Below are positions 15,390 to 22,889 of a stretch of 35,817 nucleotides of DNA, in pieces. A model generated the notes under the pieces. It ran no database searches, had not been told where the DNA came from, and saw only the letters and a list, made by a program, of their open reading frames with translations. Numbering within the stretch: the first letter of the stretch is position 1; each line of letters opens with the position of its first letter. Source of the DNA: Chthonomonas calidirosea (GTDB lineage: Bacteria > Armatimonadota > Chthonomonadetes > Chthonomonadales > CAJBBX01). The position numbers and the translations under genes were made by a program. The stretch is from assembly GCA_020722705.1 (NCBI GenBank), contig DYKI01000030.1:1-35817 (forward strand), written 5' to 3'.

Positions 15390-16809
15390 TCAGACAGCGA
15401 GACCAGCCAGGCCGATCCTCGTGCAGAAGTTCGGCGGCACCAGCGTTGACAGCGATGAGCACAGGCGGGCAGCCGCTCGCAAGGTGATCGCGGCGAGAGA
15501 GAGCGGATGCGACCCCGTGGTCGTGGTTTCGGCTATCGGCAGGGGCGGCGCCCCGTACGCGACCGACACTCTGCGCGCACAGTTGAAGTCGGTGGACCCT
15601 TCGACAACGCCCCATGCCCGCGAGATGGACGCCATCATGGCGTGCGGCGAGCTGATCTCGGCTGCCGTTATGGCGGTGACACTGCAGTCCATGGGCTATC
15701 CGGCAATCGCCATGTCGGGGCCTCAAGCCGGCATCCAGACGGACGGCGAGTTCGGCAACGCCCGCATCCGGTCCGTCGAGCCGGTCGCCGTGCGCGATGC
15801 TCTGAGCCGGGGCGAGATACCGGTTGTGTGCGGGTTTCAGGGCGTCGCCTACGAACCCGACAGCCCCCATCACGGGCTGACAACGACGCTGGGTCGCGGC
15901 GGAAGCGATACAACGGCGGCCGCGCTCGGTGCGGCCCTTGGAGCATCGGCAGTTGAGATATACACCGACGTTGACGGCGTCAAGACCGCCGACCCCGATA
16001 TGGTTCCCAACGCCCGAACGCTCTCCCTGTGCACCTATCCGGAGCTGGCCGAGATCACGCACCTGGGCGCCCAGGTGGTGCATCCGCGCGCGGCAGAGAT
16101 CGCCATGGACTACGGCATCGAGCTCTGGGTCAAGTCCACGTTCTCCGATGAGCCTGGCACCCGAATCGTTCGCGCAGAAGATGCTCCACCCGAGCTGCGC
16201 AGACGGGTAACGGGCGTCGCCCACAGCGGCCGCGGCGTGTTCATCAGGTTGGAAATCGGCAACGAGACCCATAAGCCGCTCATCGAGCAGGAGGTCTATC
16301 GGCTCATGGCCGAGGCGGGCGTGAACATATTCCTGACCTCGTTCAGCCCGACTACGATGGCCTTCGCGGTGACCCGTGACCTCTATGCGACGGCCCGTGA
16401 CCTTCTGGACGGCATGGTCGTGCCGGTGGGCGCCAATCCGAACGCCCAGCCCGCGAGTACATTTTACATATTCAAGTTCACCGAGGACGGTCAGCCCGAT
16501 CTCGCGTACCGCGCCCAGCGTCCGCTCCTCAAAGCCGTCGAGCAGTTCATCGAGGTCGTGGATGTGCCCGGATCGGTCTACGAGAATGTGACGATGGTCT
16601 CCCTGGTGGCCGGCGAGCATCGGCTTGTTCCGGGCATCCTTGCAGCCATCATCGAAACCCTCAACGCTGCGGGCATACCCATTCATCAGGTAGCCGACTC
16701 GACCATGTCCATCTCGTGCCTGATCCCCGAGACCGATGTGGAGCGTGCCGTGATGCTGCTCCATCAGCGGTTCGGGCTTGGCGAGGGCGAGCACGCCGGT
16801 ACTTCCTGA
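15382..16809 (+). CDS. lysC: Aspartate kinase (monofunctional, two C-terminal ACT domains)
   Basis: A 475-residue enzyme phosphorylating L-aspartate, the first step to lysine, threonine, methionine and diaminopimelate. The start is ATG 15382 with GGAGG at 15371-15375; an upstream in-frame ATG at 15328 lacks a ribosome site. The amino-acid-kinase domain (about 12-270) has the KFGGTSV signature, a catalytic TTLGRGGSDTTAAALGAAL glycine loop and EIYTDVDGVKTADP. ACT domains follow at about 285-350 (VFIRLEIGNE to MAFAVTRD) and 395-465 (VTMVSLVAGE to STMSISCLI). The length and layout are those of the DapG/LysC monofunctional class. It overlaps the upstream ACT gene by 8 bases, and atpZ starts 58 bases downstream. 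Confidence 0.96.
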   Translation: MTDQTARPARPILVQKFGGTSVDSDEHRRAAARKVIAARESGCDPVVVVSAIGRGGAPYATDTLRAQLKSVDPSTTPHAREMDAIMACGELISAAVMAVTLQSMGYPAIAMSGPQAGIQTDGEFGNARIRSVEPVAVRDALSRGEIPVVCGFQGVAYEPDSPHHGLTTTLGRGGSDTTAAALGAALGASAVEIYTDVDGVKTADPDMVPNARTLSLCTYPELAEITHLGAQVVHPRAAEIAMDYGIELWVKSTFSDEPGTRIVRAEDAPPELRRRVTGVAHSGRGVFIRLEIGNETHKPLIEQEVYRLMAEAGVNIFLTSFSPTTMAFAVTRDLYATARDLLDGMVVPVGANPNAQPASTFYIFKFTEDGQPDLAYRAQRPLLKAVEQFIEVVDVPGSVYENVTMVSLVAGEHRLVPGILAAIIETLNAAGIPIHQVADSTMSISCLIPETDVERAVMLLHQRFGLGEGEHAGTS

Positions 16810-16867
16810 CCGTACGACTCCCCGGCGGACGCTGCATCTTCGGCGAAACGATCGGCAGCCCCCAAGC

Positions 16868-17212
16868 ATGAATGCCCGACGCGATCATGGTCCGCGAGCC
16901 GATCCCGAGACCCGGCCTGAGCGCGGTCCCGAGATTCCAGATCGTCTGCCGAAGCCGCCCGAGCTGCGTGCGGACTTGCCGCCGATGGATCGGGGCGCGT
17001 CGGAGCGAAGCGCCGGATATCGCCGATTCGGGTTGGCCTACACGATACCGACCGCGCTGATTGCGCCTGTCGTTGTGCTAACATTCCTAGGCGCATGGCT
17101 TGACGGGCGTTTCGGCAGTGGGTCGTCGGGTTTCACCATAGGCGGAGCCGTGCTGGGCCTCGTGGTCGGTACGATCAATATGCTCCGTCTTGCGTCGCGA
17201 CTCGACGACTGA
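16868..17212 (+). CDS. AtpZ/AtpI-type ATP synthase accessory membrane protein
   Basis: A 114-residue protein starting at ATG 16868 (ATG 16985 also possible). The N-terminal 40 residues are rich in Arg, Pro, Asp and Glu and probably disordered. Two membrane helices follow: YTIPTALIAPVVVLTFLGAW, then a short turn WLDGRFG and FTIGGAVLGLVVGTINMLRL. The hairpin with GAWLDGRFG is the pattern of AtpZ/AtpI-like proteins at the head of F-type atp operons, which assist c-ring assembly or Mg2+/Ca2+ handling. Its stop lies one base before the next start, so the pair is cotranslated. Confidence 0.8.
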   Translation: MNARRDHGPRADPETRPERGPEIPDRLPKPPELRADLPPMDRGASERSAGYRRFGLAYTIPTALIAPVVVLTFLGAWLDGRFGSGSSGFTIGGAVLGLVVGTINMLRLASRLDD

Positions 17213-17213
17213 A

Positions 17214-17591
17214 ATGGACGAACAGGAGCTGCCGAAGCGCACCATTCGTACAAGCTTCTGGTTGTCCGCGTGGTTTGTGCTCATATTCGGCCTGCGCGGG
17301 CAAGCGGATATGTCCGTTGGCCTGGCTATCGGCAGCGCCATGAGCATCTTCAGCTTGTGGACGATTGCGATGGCCGTGCCTCGCGCCACGGAAAGCGGAC
17401 GCGGGCGAGGGCCATGGCTTCTGGCGTTCCTGTTCCTGGTGAAGCTGCCGGTGTATGGGCTGATCCTGAACTGTGCCATTTCGTCGAAGGCTGTCCATGT
17501 GGGAGCCCTGTTCGCCGGAGTGGGAGTGGTACCTGTCGTGATCGTACTGAAGACGCTGGGTCGGATGCTCATCCGACACCCTGCGAGCTAG
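17214..17591 (+). CDS. atpI: ATP synthase subunit I-like membrane protein
   Basis: A 125-residue protein from ATG 17214, one base after the stop of the previous gene; a second in-frame ATG at 17190 would overlap it. Four hydrophobic segments are visible: SFWLSAWFVLIFGL, MSVGLAIGSAMSIFSLWTIA, WLLAFLFLVKLPVYGLIL and HVGALFAGVGVVPVVIVLKTL. The 4-TM topology and position just before atpB fit the AtpI/AtpR class of assembly factors, which help build the c-ring. Sequence conservation in this class is low, so the call rests mainly on topology and place. Confidence 0.72.
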   Translation: MDEQELPKRTIRTSFWLSAWFVLIFGLRGQADMSVGLAIGSAMSIFSLWTIAMAVPRATESGRGRGPWLLAFLFLVKLPVYGLILNCAISSKAVHVGALFAGVGVVPVVIVLKTLGRMLIRHPAS

Positions 17592-17604
17592 AGGAGACGG
17601 CTTC

Positions 17605-18411
17605 GTGCCGCCTGAGGAAAGTGGACAATCCGCCGGCCATGCGCCGGGCGGTCATAATGCAATGCACGCCGCGCAGGGGCACGGCGGCCATCACGAGTAC
17701 AAGCTGGGTGACATCCCCGGTCCATGGCTGTTGTTCAGCAACGGCCTGCTGGTTGCGTTCATCCTGATCGCGTTCGGCTGCCGCGCGACGCGGAAGATGG
17801 CGGAGATACCCCACGGCTGGCAGAACCTGGGCGAAATGATCGTCGAGACGTTCGTCGGCTTCACCCGTGGTGTCATCGGCGAAGGCGGCGAGAAGCATGT
17901 CCCATTCGTCGGCACCCTGTTCCTGTTCATCTACATCAGCAACCTCTGGGGTCAGATACCCGGGTTCCATTCGCCCACCGCCAACCTGAGCACGACCCTG
18001 GCGCTCGGCCTGATCGTGTTCTTCTATGTGCAGATATTCGGCATCCGGCAGCAGGGTCTCAAGGGGTACCTGGGTCACTTCTGGGGACCGATTCCACTCG
18101 CCGGCATCCTGCTTTTTCCCATCGAGGTCATCAGCGAGCTGGTCAAGCCGTTCACGCTGGCCATGCGCCTTTTCGGCAATATCTTCGGCGAGGACACCGT
18201 TATAATCGTGCTGGCCACGTTGGGCGTTGCCCTCCTGCCAACTGTCCCGCTGATACCGCTGCATTTCCCGGTTCTTGTGCTGTCTCTGCTGACGACGTTT
18301 GTCCAGGCGCTGGTCTTCACGCTGCTGACGTGCATATACATCTCGCTCCAATCGCACCATGATGACCACCGTAGCGAGGAGGCGGGCCATGCGGCTCCGG
18401 CTCACTCATAA
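17605..18411 (+). CDS. atpB: F0 ATP synthase subunit a
   Basis: A 268-residue membrane stator subunit forming the ion half-channels. GTG 17605 is preceded by GAGGAG (17591-17596). The N-terminus is His-rich (HAPGGHNAMHAAQGHGGHHE), then about five or six transmembrane helices follow. The key helix ELVKPFTLAMRLFGNIFGED carries the essential arginine (Arg188), and NLWGQIPGF and the final FVQALVFTLLTCIYISLQ are also conserved. The length is normal for subunit a. The His-rich N-terminal tail before the first helix is unusual and could bind metal or simply face the periplasm. It is 51 bases upstream of atpE. Confidence 0.96.
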   Translation: MPPEESGQSAGHAPGGHNAMHAAQGHGGHHEYKLGDIPGPWLLFSNGLLVAFILIAFGCRATRKMAEIPHGWQNLGEMIVETFVGFTRGVIGEGGEKHVPFVGTLFLFIYISNLWGQIPGFHSPTANLSTTLALGLIVFFYVQIFGIRQQGLKGYLGHFWGPIPLAGILLFPIEVISELVKPFTLAMRLFGNIFGEDTVIIVLATLGVALLPTVPLIPLHFPVLVLSLLTTFVQALVFTLLTCIYISLQSHHDDHRSEEAGHAAPAHS

Positions 18412-18462
18412 CACCCCGGGCGTCCGTCGGCGGACTGCCCCCGAATCAAGGAGTCTCTCAAA

Positions 18463-18744
18463 ATGATCTATTTCGCGATGCTGGCTCTGGCCGTCGGGTT
18501 CGGCCTTCCGCTGGCCGTTCTGGCCGGCGCGACCGCGCAGGGCAGGGCCGCAGCGTCCGCCCTCGAAGGCATGGCGCGACAGCCCGAGGCCATCGGCAAG
18601 ATCCAGACTGCCATGATCCTTGGCCTGGCGTTCATCGAGTCGCTTGTCATCTTCACGTTCGTGTTCCTCTTCCTGCTGAAGAGCCAACTGCCTGCCGATC
18701 CGAACACGGTCATTGAAGCGCTCAAGAGCGCCGCGATCAAGTAG
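18463..18744 (+). CDS. atpE: F0 ATP synthase subunit c
   Basis: A 93-residue two-helix proteolipid of the rotor ring. AAGGAG lies before ATG 18463. The polar loop is ARQPEAIGKIQ and the ion-binding carboxylate is Glu59 in GLAFIESLVIF. Gln26 in helix 1 (GATAQGRAA) and Ser60 next to Glu59 occupy positions that are sodium ligands in the Ilyobacter-type ring, but the threonine and tyrosine that complete that site are Leu61 and Phe64 here. The C-terminus extends 15-20 residues past the second helix (SQLPADPNTVIEALKSAAIK), longer than usual. Proton coupling is the default; sodium coupling cannot be excluded. Confidence 0.95.
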   Translation: MIYFAMLALAVGFGLPLAVLAGATAQGRAAASALEGMARQPEAIGKIQTAMILGLAFIESLVIFTFVFLFLLKSQLPADPNTVIEALKSAAIK

Positions 18745-18784
18745 TCCGGTTCATCGGGGGTAAGCTCGGACCGCAACACAGCCC

Positions 18785-19291
18785 ATGCTCGATTCCCTTC
18801 TGAAAAGCCTTGCCATAGACCCGCGCGTGCTTGCGCTGAACGGGGCCACATTCCTGATTCTCCTGTTTGTGATGAATCGGGTCTTCTGGCAGCCAATGCT
18901 CAAGCGTCTCGAATCGCGCCGGTCGAACATACGCAAGGCGTACGATAAGGTTGAGGAGACGCGCACCGAGTTGGAGCGGCTTCGCTCCGAATACGAGGCG
19001 CGTTTGGCTCAGATCGAAGCCGAGGCGCACAGCCGCATCCAGCAAACCGTCCGCGACGCTCAGGCGGCGCGGGAGGAGATGCTTGCCGAGGCTCGTATGA
19101 CTGCCGAAAAGATGAGCAAGGAAGGGCTGGCGGAGATCGAGGCCGAGCACGCGAGCGTGAGGGCGGAGATGCTTGATACCCTGAACCGCGTTGCTGTGCA
19201 GGCTCTGGCACGCGCCCAGGGGGCTCCTGCCGACGATCAGCAACGCGCGCTCGTACGCGAGTATCTGAGTGCCGGCGGCGAGAAGAACTGA
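18785..19291 (+). CDS. atpF: F0 ATP synthase subunit b
   Basis: A 168-residue stator subunit. One N-terminal membrane helix (ALNGATFLILLFVMNRVFW) is followed by KPMLKRL-like QPMLKRLESRRSNIRKAYDK and a long, highly charged coiled coil (about 40-150) that bridges to F1. It is the first of two adjacent b-type genes. The start is ATG 18785; the ribosome site is weak, so translation may be coupled to atpE 40 bases upstream. Its stop is 6 bases from the next start. Confidence 0.93.
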   Translation: MLDSLLKSLAIDPRVLALNGATFLILLFVMNRVFWQPMLKRLESRRSNIRKAYDKVEETRTELERLRSEYEARLAQIEAEAHSRIQQTVRDAQAAREEMLAEARMTAEKMSKEGLAEIEAEHASVRAEMLDTLNRVAVQALARAQGAPADDQQRALVREYLSAGGEKN

Positions 19292-19297
19292 GGCTCC

Positions 19298-19825
19298 ATG
19301 GAACCCACACCGATCCCCTGGTTTCTCGAACACACTTCCGACGTCACCGACCTTCAGTGGCTCATGGTTCGGACGGTCGGGTTTGTCCTGCTTGCGGCCA
19401 TCGTCGTGCGGCTCATCGTCCCGGTCATGCGCAAGATGCTCGAATCGCGCCGCCAGGCAATCATTGAAACGACCGAGCAGGTGCAGCATACCCTCGCAGA
19501 GACGGAACAGCTCCGCGACGACTACCACGTCCGCCTGGAACGGATCGCCGACGAGACGGCCCTGCGCATGCAGGAAGCCGTCCGCGAGTCGGAGGAGCTT
19601 CAAGCCCACATACTGGAGGAAGCCCGACAGCAGGCGGCGGCCATGATTGAGCGCACCAGGCGGGAGCTCAAGCGTGAGCGAGAGAAAGCCATGGCGCATC
19701 TGCGGATCGAGTTCACCGACACGGTGATCGAGGCTGCTCGCCACGCTGCCGCGCGCACTTTGACCCGCGACCGACAGGCCGCCATGGTGAACATGTTCAT
19801 ACGCGATCTGGGATCGAAGCGGTGA
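19298..19825 (+). CDS. atpF: F0 ATP synthase second b-type subunit (b')
   Basis: A 175-residue paralogue of the preceding gene with the same plan: membrane helix LMVRTVGFVLLAAIVVRLIV, basic elbow PVMRKMLESRRQAIIE, then a long coiled coil (REREKAMAHLRIEF) and a delta-binding C-terminus (ARHAAARTLTRDRQAAMV). Two unlike b subunits point to a b/b' heterodimeric stator as in cyanobacteria, alphaproteobacteria and some other phyla. The end overlaps atpH by 4 bases (GTGA at 19822-19825). Confidence 0.9.
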   Translation: MEPTPIPWFLEHTSDVTDLQWLMVRTVGFVLLAAIVVRLIVPVMRKMLESRRQAIIETTEQVQHTLAETEQLRDDYHVRLERIADETALRMQEAVRESEELQAHILEEARQQAAAMIERTRRELKREREKAMAHLRIEFTDTVIEAARHAAARTLTRDRQAAMVNMFIRDLGSKR

Positions 19826-20394
19826 CCGGGCTCGGCGAATCACGCGTTGCACGACGCTATGCCGGGGCGCTGTTCGCGACCGCGCAGCGTCTCGGCAAGG
19901 TTGCCGTCGTCGAAGAGGACCTGCAAGCGCTCCTCGATGCGAGGCGCGAAAGCCTGGCTCTTCGAGAGGTGCTCGAGAGCCCGCTCATACCGGCCGATCG
20001 AAAACGCGAGATGGTCGGTCGTGCGCTGGCCAAACTGGACGAACTGACGCGTGCGTTCGTTGACCTGCTAATCTCGAAGCGCAGGGCAGATGCTCTCCCA
20101 GCCATCCGCGAGGAGTACCGGCGGTTCGCCGATGAGGCCGCCGGGATCGCGAGGGTCCACGTGACCGTGCCTGCCCCGATCACCGACGCTGAGCGTGCCC
20201 AGCTTGACGCCGCTCTCGAGGCCCGCTGCGGATGCAAGGTCGAGCTGCAGGTGCGCGTCGAGCCGGCGGTGCTCGGCGGAATGATTGTGCGCGTCGGTGA
20301 TACGGTGTGGGACGGCAGCGTGCGGGGCGCACTCGAGGCGATGAAAGAGGAGATGCTTGCGGAGTCGGCTGTGGCTGTCGCCGAGGCAGCGTGA
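19822..20394 (+). CDS. atpH: F1 ATP synthase subunit delta
   Basis: A 190-residue peripheral stalk subunit. GTG 19822 overlaps the stop of the upstream b' gene. The helical N-terminal domain has the OSCP signature VARRYAGALFATAQRLGK, and FVDLLISKRRADALPAIREE marks its end. The C-terminal part carries VTVPAPITDAERAQLDAAL and VEPAVLGGMIVRVGDTVWDG, the family signature (the usual form is GG-xx-I-GD-xxDxSV). It anchors the b/b' pair to the alpha subunit. 46 bases separate it from atpA. Confidence 0.94.
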   Translation: MTGLGESRVARRYAGALFATAQRLGKVAVVEEDLQALLDARRESLALREVLESPLIPADRKREMVGRALAKLDELTRAFVDLLISKRRADALPAIREEYRRFADEAAGIARVHVTVPAPITDAERAQLDAALEARCGCKVELQVRVEPAVLGGMIVRVGDTVWDGSVRGALEAMKEEMLAESAVAVAEAA

Positions 20395-20440
20395 GGCATG
20401 GCGGCCGCGATGATTGCGCATGGCGATGGGAGTGTAACCG

Positions 20441-22144
20441 GTGGCAATAAGACCTGAAGAGATAACCTCGATCCTGGAGCGGGAGCTTGAGGCATACGAG
20501 CGCAAGATCGAGGAAGTCGGGGTCGGGACCGTCCTCCAGGTGGGCGACGGGATCGCGCGCATCTACGGCCTGCAGGACTGCATGGTGCAGGAGATGCTCG
20601 AGTTCCTCGATGACCGGGGCGACCCGATCACGGACACCGACGGCAATGTGATTCGAGCCATCGCCCTCAACCTTGACGAGGACAACGTGGGCGCGGTCAT
20701 CCTCGGACCTGACACAGGCATTCGCGAGGGCACCACAGTGCGCCGCACCGGCAAGGTCATTTCCATCCCCGTCGGGCCGGCAATGGTCGGGCGCGTCGTC
20801 AATGCCGTCGGCGACCCTCTGGACGGCAAGGGACCCATCGTCGCCGAGGACCGACGTTACATTGAGACGCGCGCGCCGGGCGTCATCGAGCGCCAGCCGG
20901 TTTCGGAGCCGCTTCAGACGGGCCTCAAGGCCATCGACTCCATGGTGCCGATCGGCCGTGGACAGCGCGAGCTCATCATCGGCGACCGCGGCACGGGCAA
21001 GACCGCCGTCGCCATTGACACGATCATCAACCAGAAAGGCACAGGCGTCATCTGCGTCTACGTGGCCATCGGCCAGAAGCAGTCAACCGTGGCCCAGGTC
21101 GTGCGCACCCTGCAGCAGAGGGGAGCGCTCGACTACACGATCATTGTCAGCGCCACGGCCTCCGATCCGGCGCCCATGCAGTACCTTGCGCCGTATGCGG
21201 GCGTCACCATCGGCGAGTTCTTCCGCGACCAGGGCGGGCACGTCCTGTGCGTCTACGATGACCTTTCGAAGCACGCCGTGGCCTATCGTCAGGTATCGCT
21301 GCTCCTTCGGCGACCGCCGGGACGCGAGGCATTCCCAGGTGACGTCTTCTATCTGCACAGCCGACTACTGGAGCGCGCGGCCAAGTTGCGTGAAGACTGG
21401 ATCATCGTGCCCAAGGGTTCGGGTCCTGGCGTCAAGACCGGCGTCGGCGGTGAGGTCTATCTCGGTTCGCATGGCCGCAAGAAGGCGGAGAAGGCTCTTG
21501 CCGATATGCCGGGCGCCGAGAACCTCGAAGTGCGCAAGGTGCCCGGTACCGGCGGATCGCTCACGGCCCTGCCTATCATCGAGACGCAGGCAGGCGACAT
21601 CTCGGCGTACATCCCGACCAACGTCATCTCCATCACCGACGGCCAGATATTCCTCGAGAGCGACCTGTTCTTCTCGGGGATCCGACCTGCGATCAACGTA
21701 GGCACCTCGGTATCCCGCGTCGGCGGCAGCGCGCAGGTCAAAGCCCTTCGCGCCGTATCTGGCCGCCTGCGCCTCGATCTGGCTCAGTACCGCGAGGTTC
21801 AGGCGTTCGCCCAGTTCGCATCGGATCTCGACAGAGCCACGCAGGCCCAGCTTCATCGGGGAATGCGCATGGTGCAGTTGCTGGTCCAGTCACAGTACGA
21901 GCCCATGCCGGTCGAGCGTCAGGTGATTTCCATCCTCGCCGGCAACGGCGGGTACCTCGACAACATCGAGGTCACCGAAGTGCAGCGCTTCGAGCGCGAA
22001 ATGCATGCGTTTCTCGAGGAGCACTACCCCGAGATCGGAGAGGAACTGCGCAAGACCAAGGAACTGCCCGAGGACCTTCAGAAGCAGATCACGAAGGCGC
22101 TGGACCGCTTCTCCGAGCATTTCGCAAGTTCATCGCAGAGCTGA
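20441..22144 (+). CDS. atpA: F1 ATP synthase subunit alpha, enlarged by two insertions
   Basis: A 567-residue alpha subunit, against about 500-515 for most bacteria. GTG 20441 has GGGAG about 8 bases upstream. Core motifs are present: P-loop [13 protein letters not shown] (about 179-188; the usual Gln before Thr is Gly), [31 protein letters not shown] and [20 protein letters not shown]. Two stretches have no counterpart in the E. coli protein: about residues 52-72 ([16 protein letters not shown], a longer turn in the N-terminal barrel) and about 318-368, between the [10 protein letters not shown] helix and [13 protein letters not shown]. The second contains [19 protein letters not shown] and [10 protein letters not shown]. 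Reading is uninterrupted, so these are real insertions. The expected gamma, beta and epsilon genes do not follow. Confidence 0.95.
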   Translation: MAIRPEEITSILERELEAYERKIEEVGVGTVLQVGDGIARIYGLQDCMVQEMLEFLDDRGDPITDTDGNVIRAIALNLDEDNVGAVILGPDTGIREGTTVRRTGKVISIPVGPAMVGRVVNAVGDPLDGKGPIVAEDRRYIETRAPGVIERQPVSEPLQTGLKAIDSMVPIGRGQRELIIGDRGTGKTAVAIDTIINQKGTGVICVYVAIGQKQSTVAQVVRTLQQRGALDYTIIVSATASDPAPMQYLAPYAGVTIGEFFRDQGGHVLCVYDDLSKHAVAYRQVSLLLRRPPGREAFPGDVFYLHSRLLERAAKLREDWIIVPKGSGPGVKTGVGGEVYLGSHGRKKAEKALADMPGAENLEVRKVPGTGGSLTALPIIETQAGDISAYIPTNVISITDGQIFLESDLFFSGIRPAINVGTSVSRVGGSAQVKALRAVSGRLRLDLAQYREVQAFAQFASDLDRATQAQLHRGMRMVQLLVQSQYEPMPVERQVISILAGNGGYLDNIEVTEVQRFEREMHAFLEEHYPEIGEELRKTKELPEDLQKQITKALDRFSEHFASSSQS

Positions 22145-22369
22145 TCCAGGCTCCAACCGGCGCTGGGGCAGTTGTCCCGCTCGCAGGTTATTACTCCGGG
22201 CTTCTGCGCTGGCCCAACTTCCGCAGTTACGGCCCGAATCGGGGTGTATCCGAGCGTGGCCGGGGGCCGGGTCTTCACTACATTTGGGTGGAGTGCACCC
22301 CTGTTTCCGGACACGAGAGTGAGAGGGGATCCTGCCGGCAGATTGGCTGCCAGAGAAGGAGACCCATGA

Positions 22370-22654
22370 ATGAAACCACGAGTGTACACGCCGTTGTTCA
22401 AGCTGCGGACATGCCGGCGTGTGGCGGCCGGCAAGGAAACCCAGGCGCAGATATGCCGGGATTTGGGGCTGTGCCACAGCGTCCTGGAGCGCTGGTGCCG
22501 CCTGTATCGCGCCCAAGGGGAGGACGCGTTCGTGAAGCAGCCCCCGACCGAAGAGGCGCTGCTTCGCCAGAGGGTATCGGAGCTCGAGCGATTCTGCGGC
22601 CAACTGGCGTGCGAGAACGAGGTCCTGAAAAGGGCTGTGAAGCGTTGTCGGTGA
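22370..22654 (+). CDS. IS3-family transposase OrfA
   Basis: A 94-residue DNA-binding protein of the HTH_Tnp_1/OrfA type. The helix-turn-helix is visible in FKLRTCRRVAAGKETQAQIC and RDLGLCHSVLERWCRLYR, followed by a leucine-zipper-like coil (ALLRQRVSELERFCGQLACE) and the common OrfA end NEVLKRAVKR. AAGGAG stands before ATG 22370. Its TGA overlaps the GTG of orfB (22651-22654). The string CTGAAAAGG near 22625-22633 is a weak candidate for the -1 frameshift that makes OrfAB in this family. It appears intact but has no functional partner. Confidence 0.88.
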   Translation: MKPRVYTPLFKLRTCRRVAAGKETQAQICRDLGLCHSVLERWCRLYRAQGEDAFVKQPPTEEALLRQRVSELERFCGQLACENEVLKRAVKRCR

Positions 22655-22860
22655 GCGAGCGCCACAGCATGATCGCAAGAGCCCTGAACGACTATCCCGG
22701 CATCAATGTGGAGCGGCTGTGCGCTTCTCTGGGTGTGAGCCGATCGTGGTTCTACGAGGCCGGCGCTCACCCATCCGACCATGAGCAGGATATGGACCTG
22801 CGCGACCGGATTGAGCACATCGTGCTCCAGAACACCGGCTACGGATACCGACGCGCGGTC
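22651..22860 (+). pseudogene. IS3-family transposase OrfB, 5' fragment
   Basis: From GTG 22651 the frame encodes SERHSMIARALNDYPG, then VERLCASLGVSRSWFYEAG and RDRIEHIVLQNTGYGYRRA, the normal N-terminal helical (HTH_21) region of OrfB. In intact proteins YGYRR is followed by the TAELRRRG segment and the DDE integrase domain. Here similarity ends right after YGYRRA at the C9 run, and the frame then reads unrelated residues to 22959, antisense to the next gene. No catalytic residues remain. Confidence 0.85.
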
Positions 22861-22889
22861 CCCCCCCCGCACACGGTCGGCGGAGGTCC

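Larger units (their letters stand above)
22291..22860 (+). mobile_element. IS3-family insertion sequence remnant
   Basis: A partial IS3-family element downstream of atpA. The left end is probably near 22291, where TGGAGTGCACCCCTGTTTCC precedes GGACAC, like the TGxx...CCCCTGTTTCCGGAC ends of many IS3 members. It carries a complete orfA and only the start of orfB, then breaks off at a run of nine cytosines (22860-22868). About 900 bases of orfB and the right terminal inverted repeat are missing, so it cannot move on its own. The left boundary is approximate. Confidence 0.75.

Noticed and set aside
15376-16869. Minus-strand open frame of 497 codons
   Set aside because: It is antisense to aspartate kinase and rich in His/Arg/Gly; no motif or start signal supports it.
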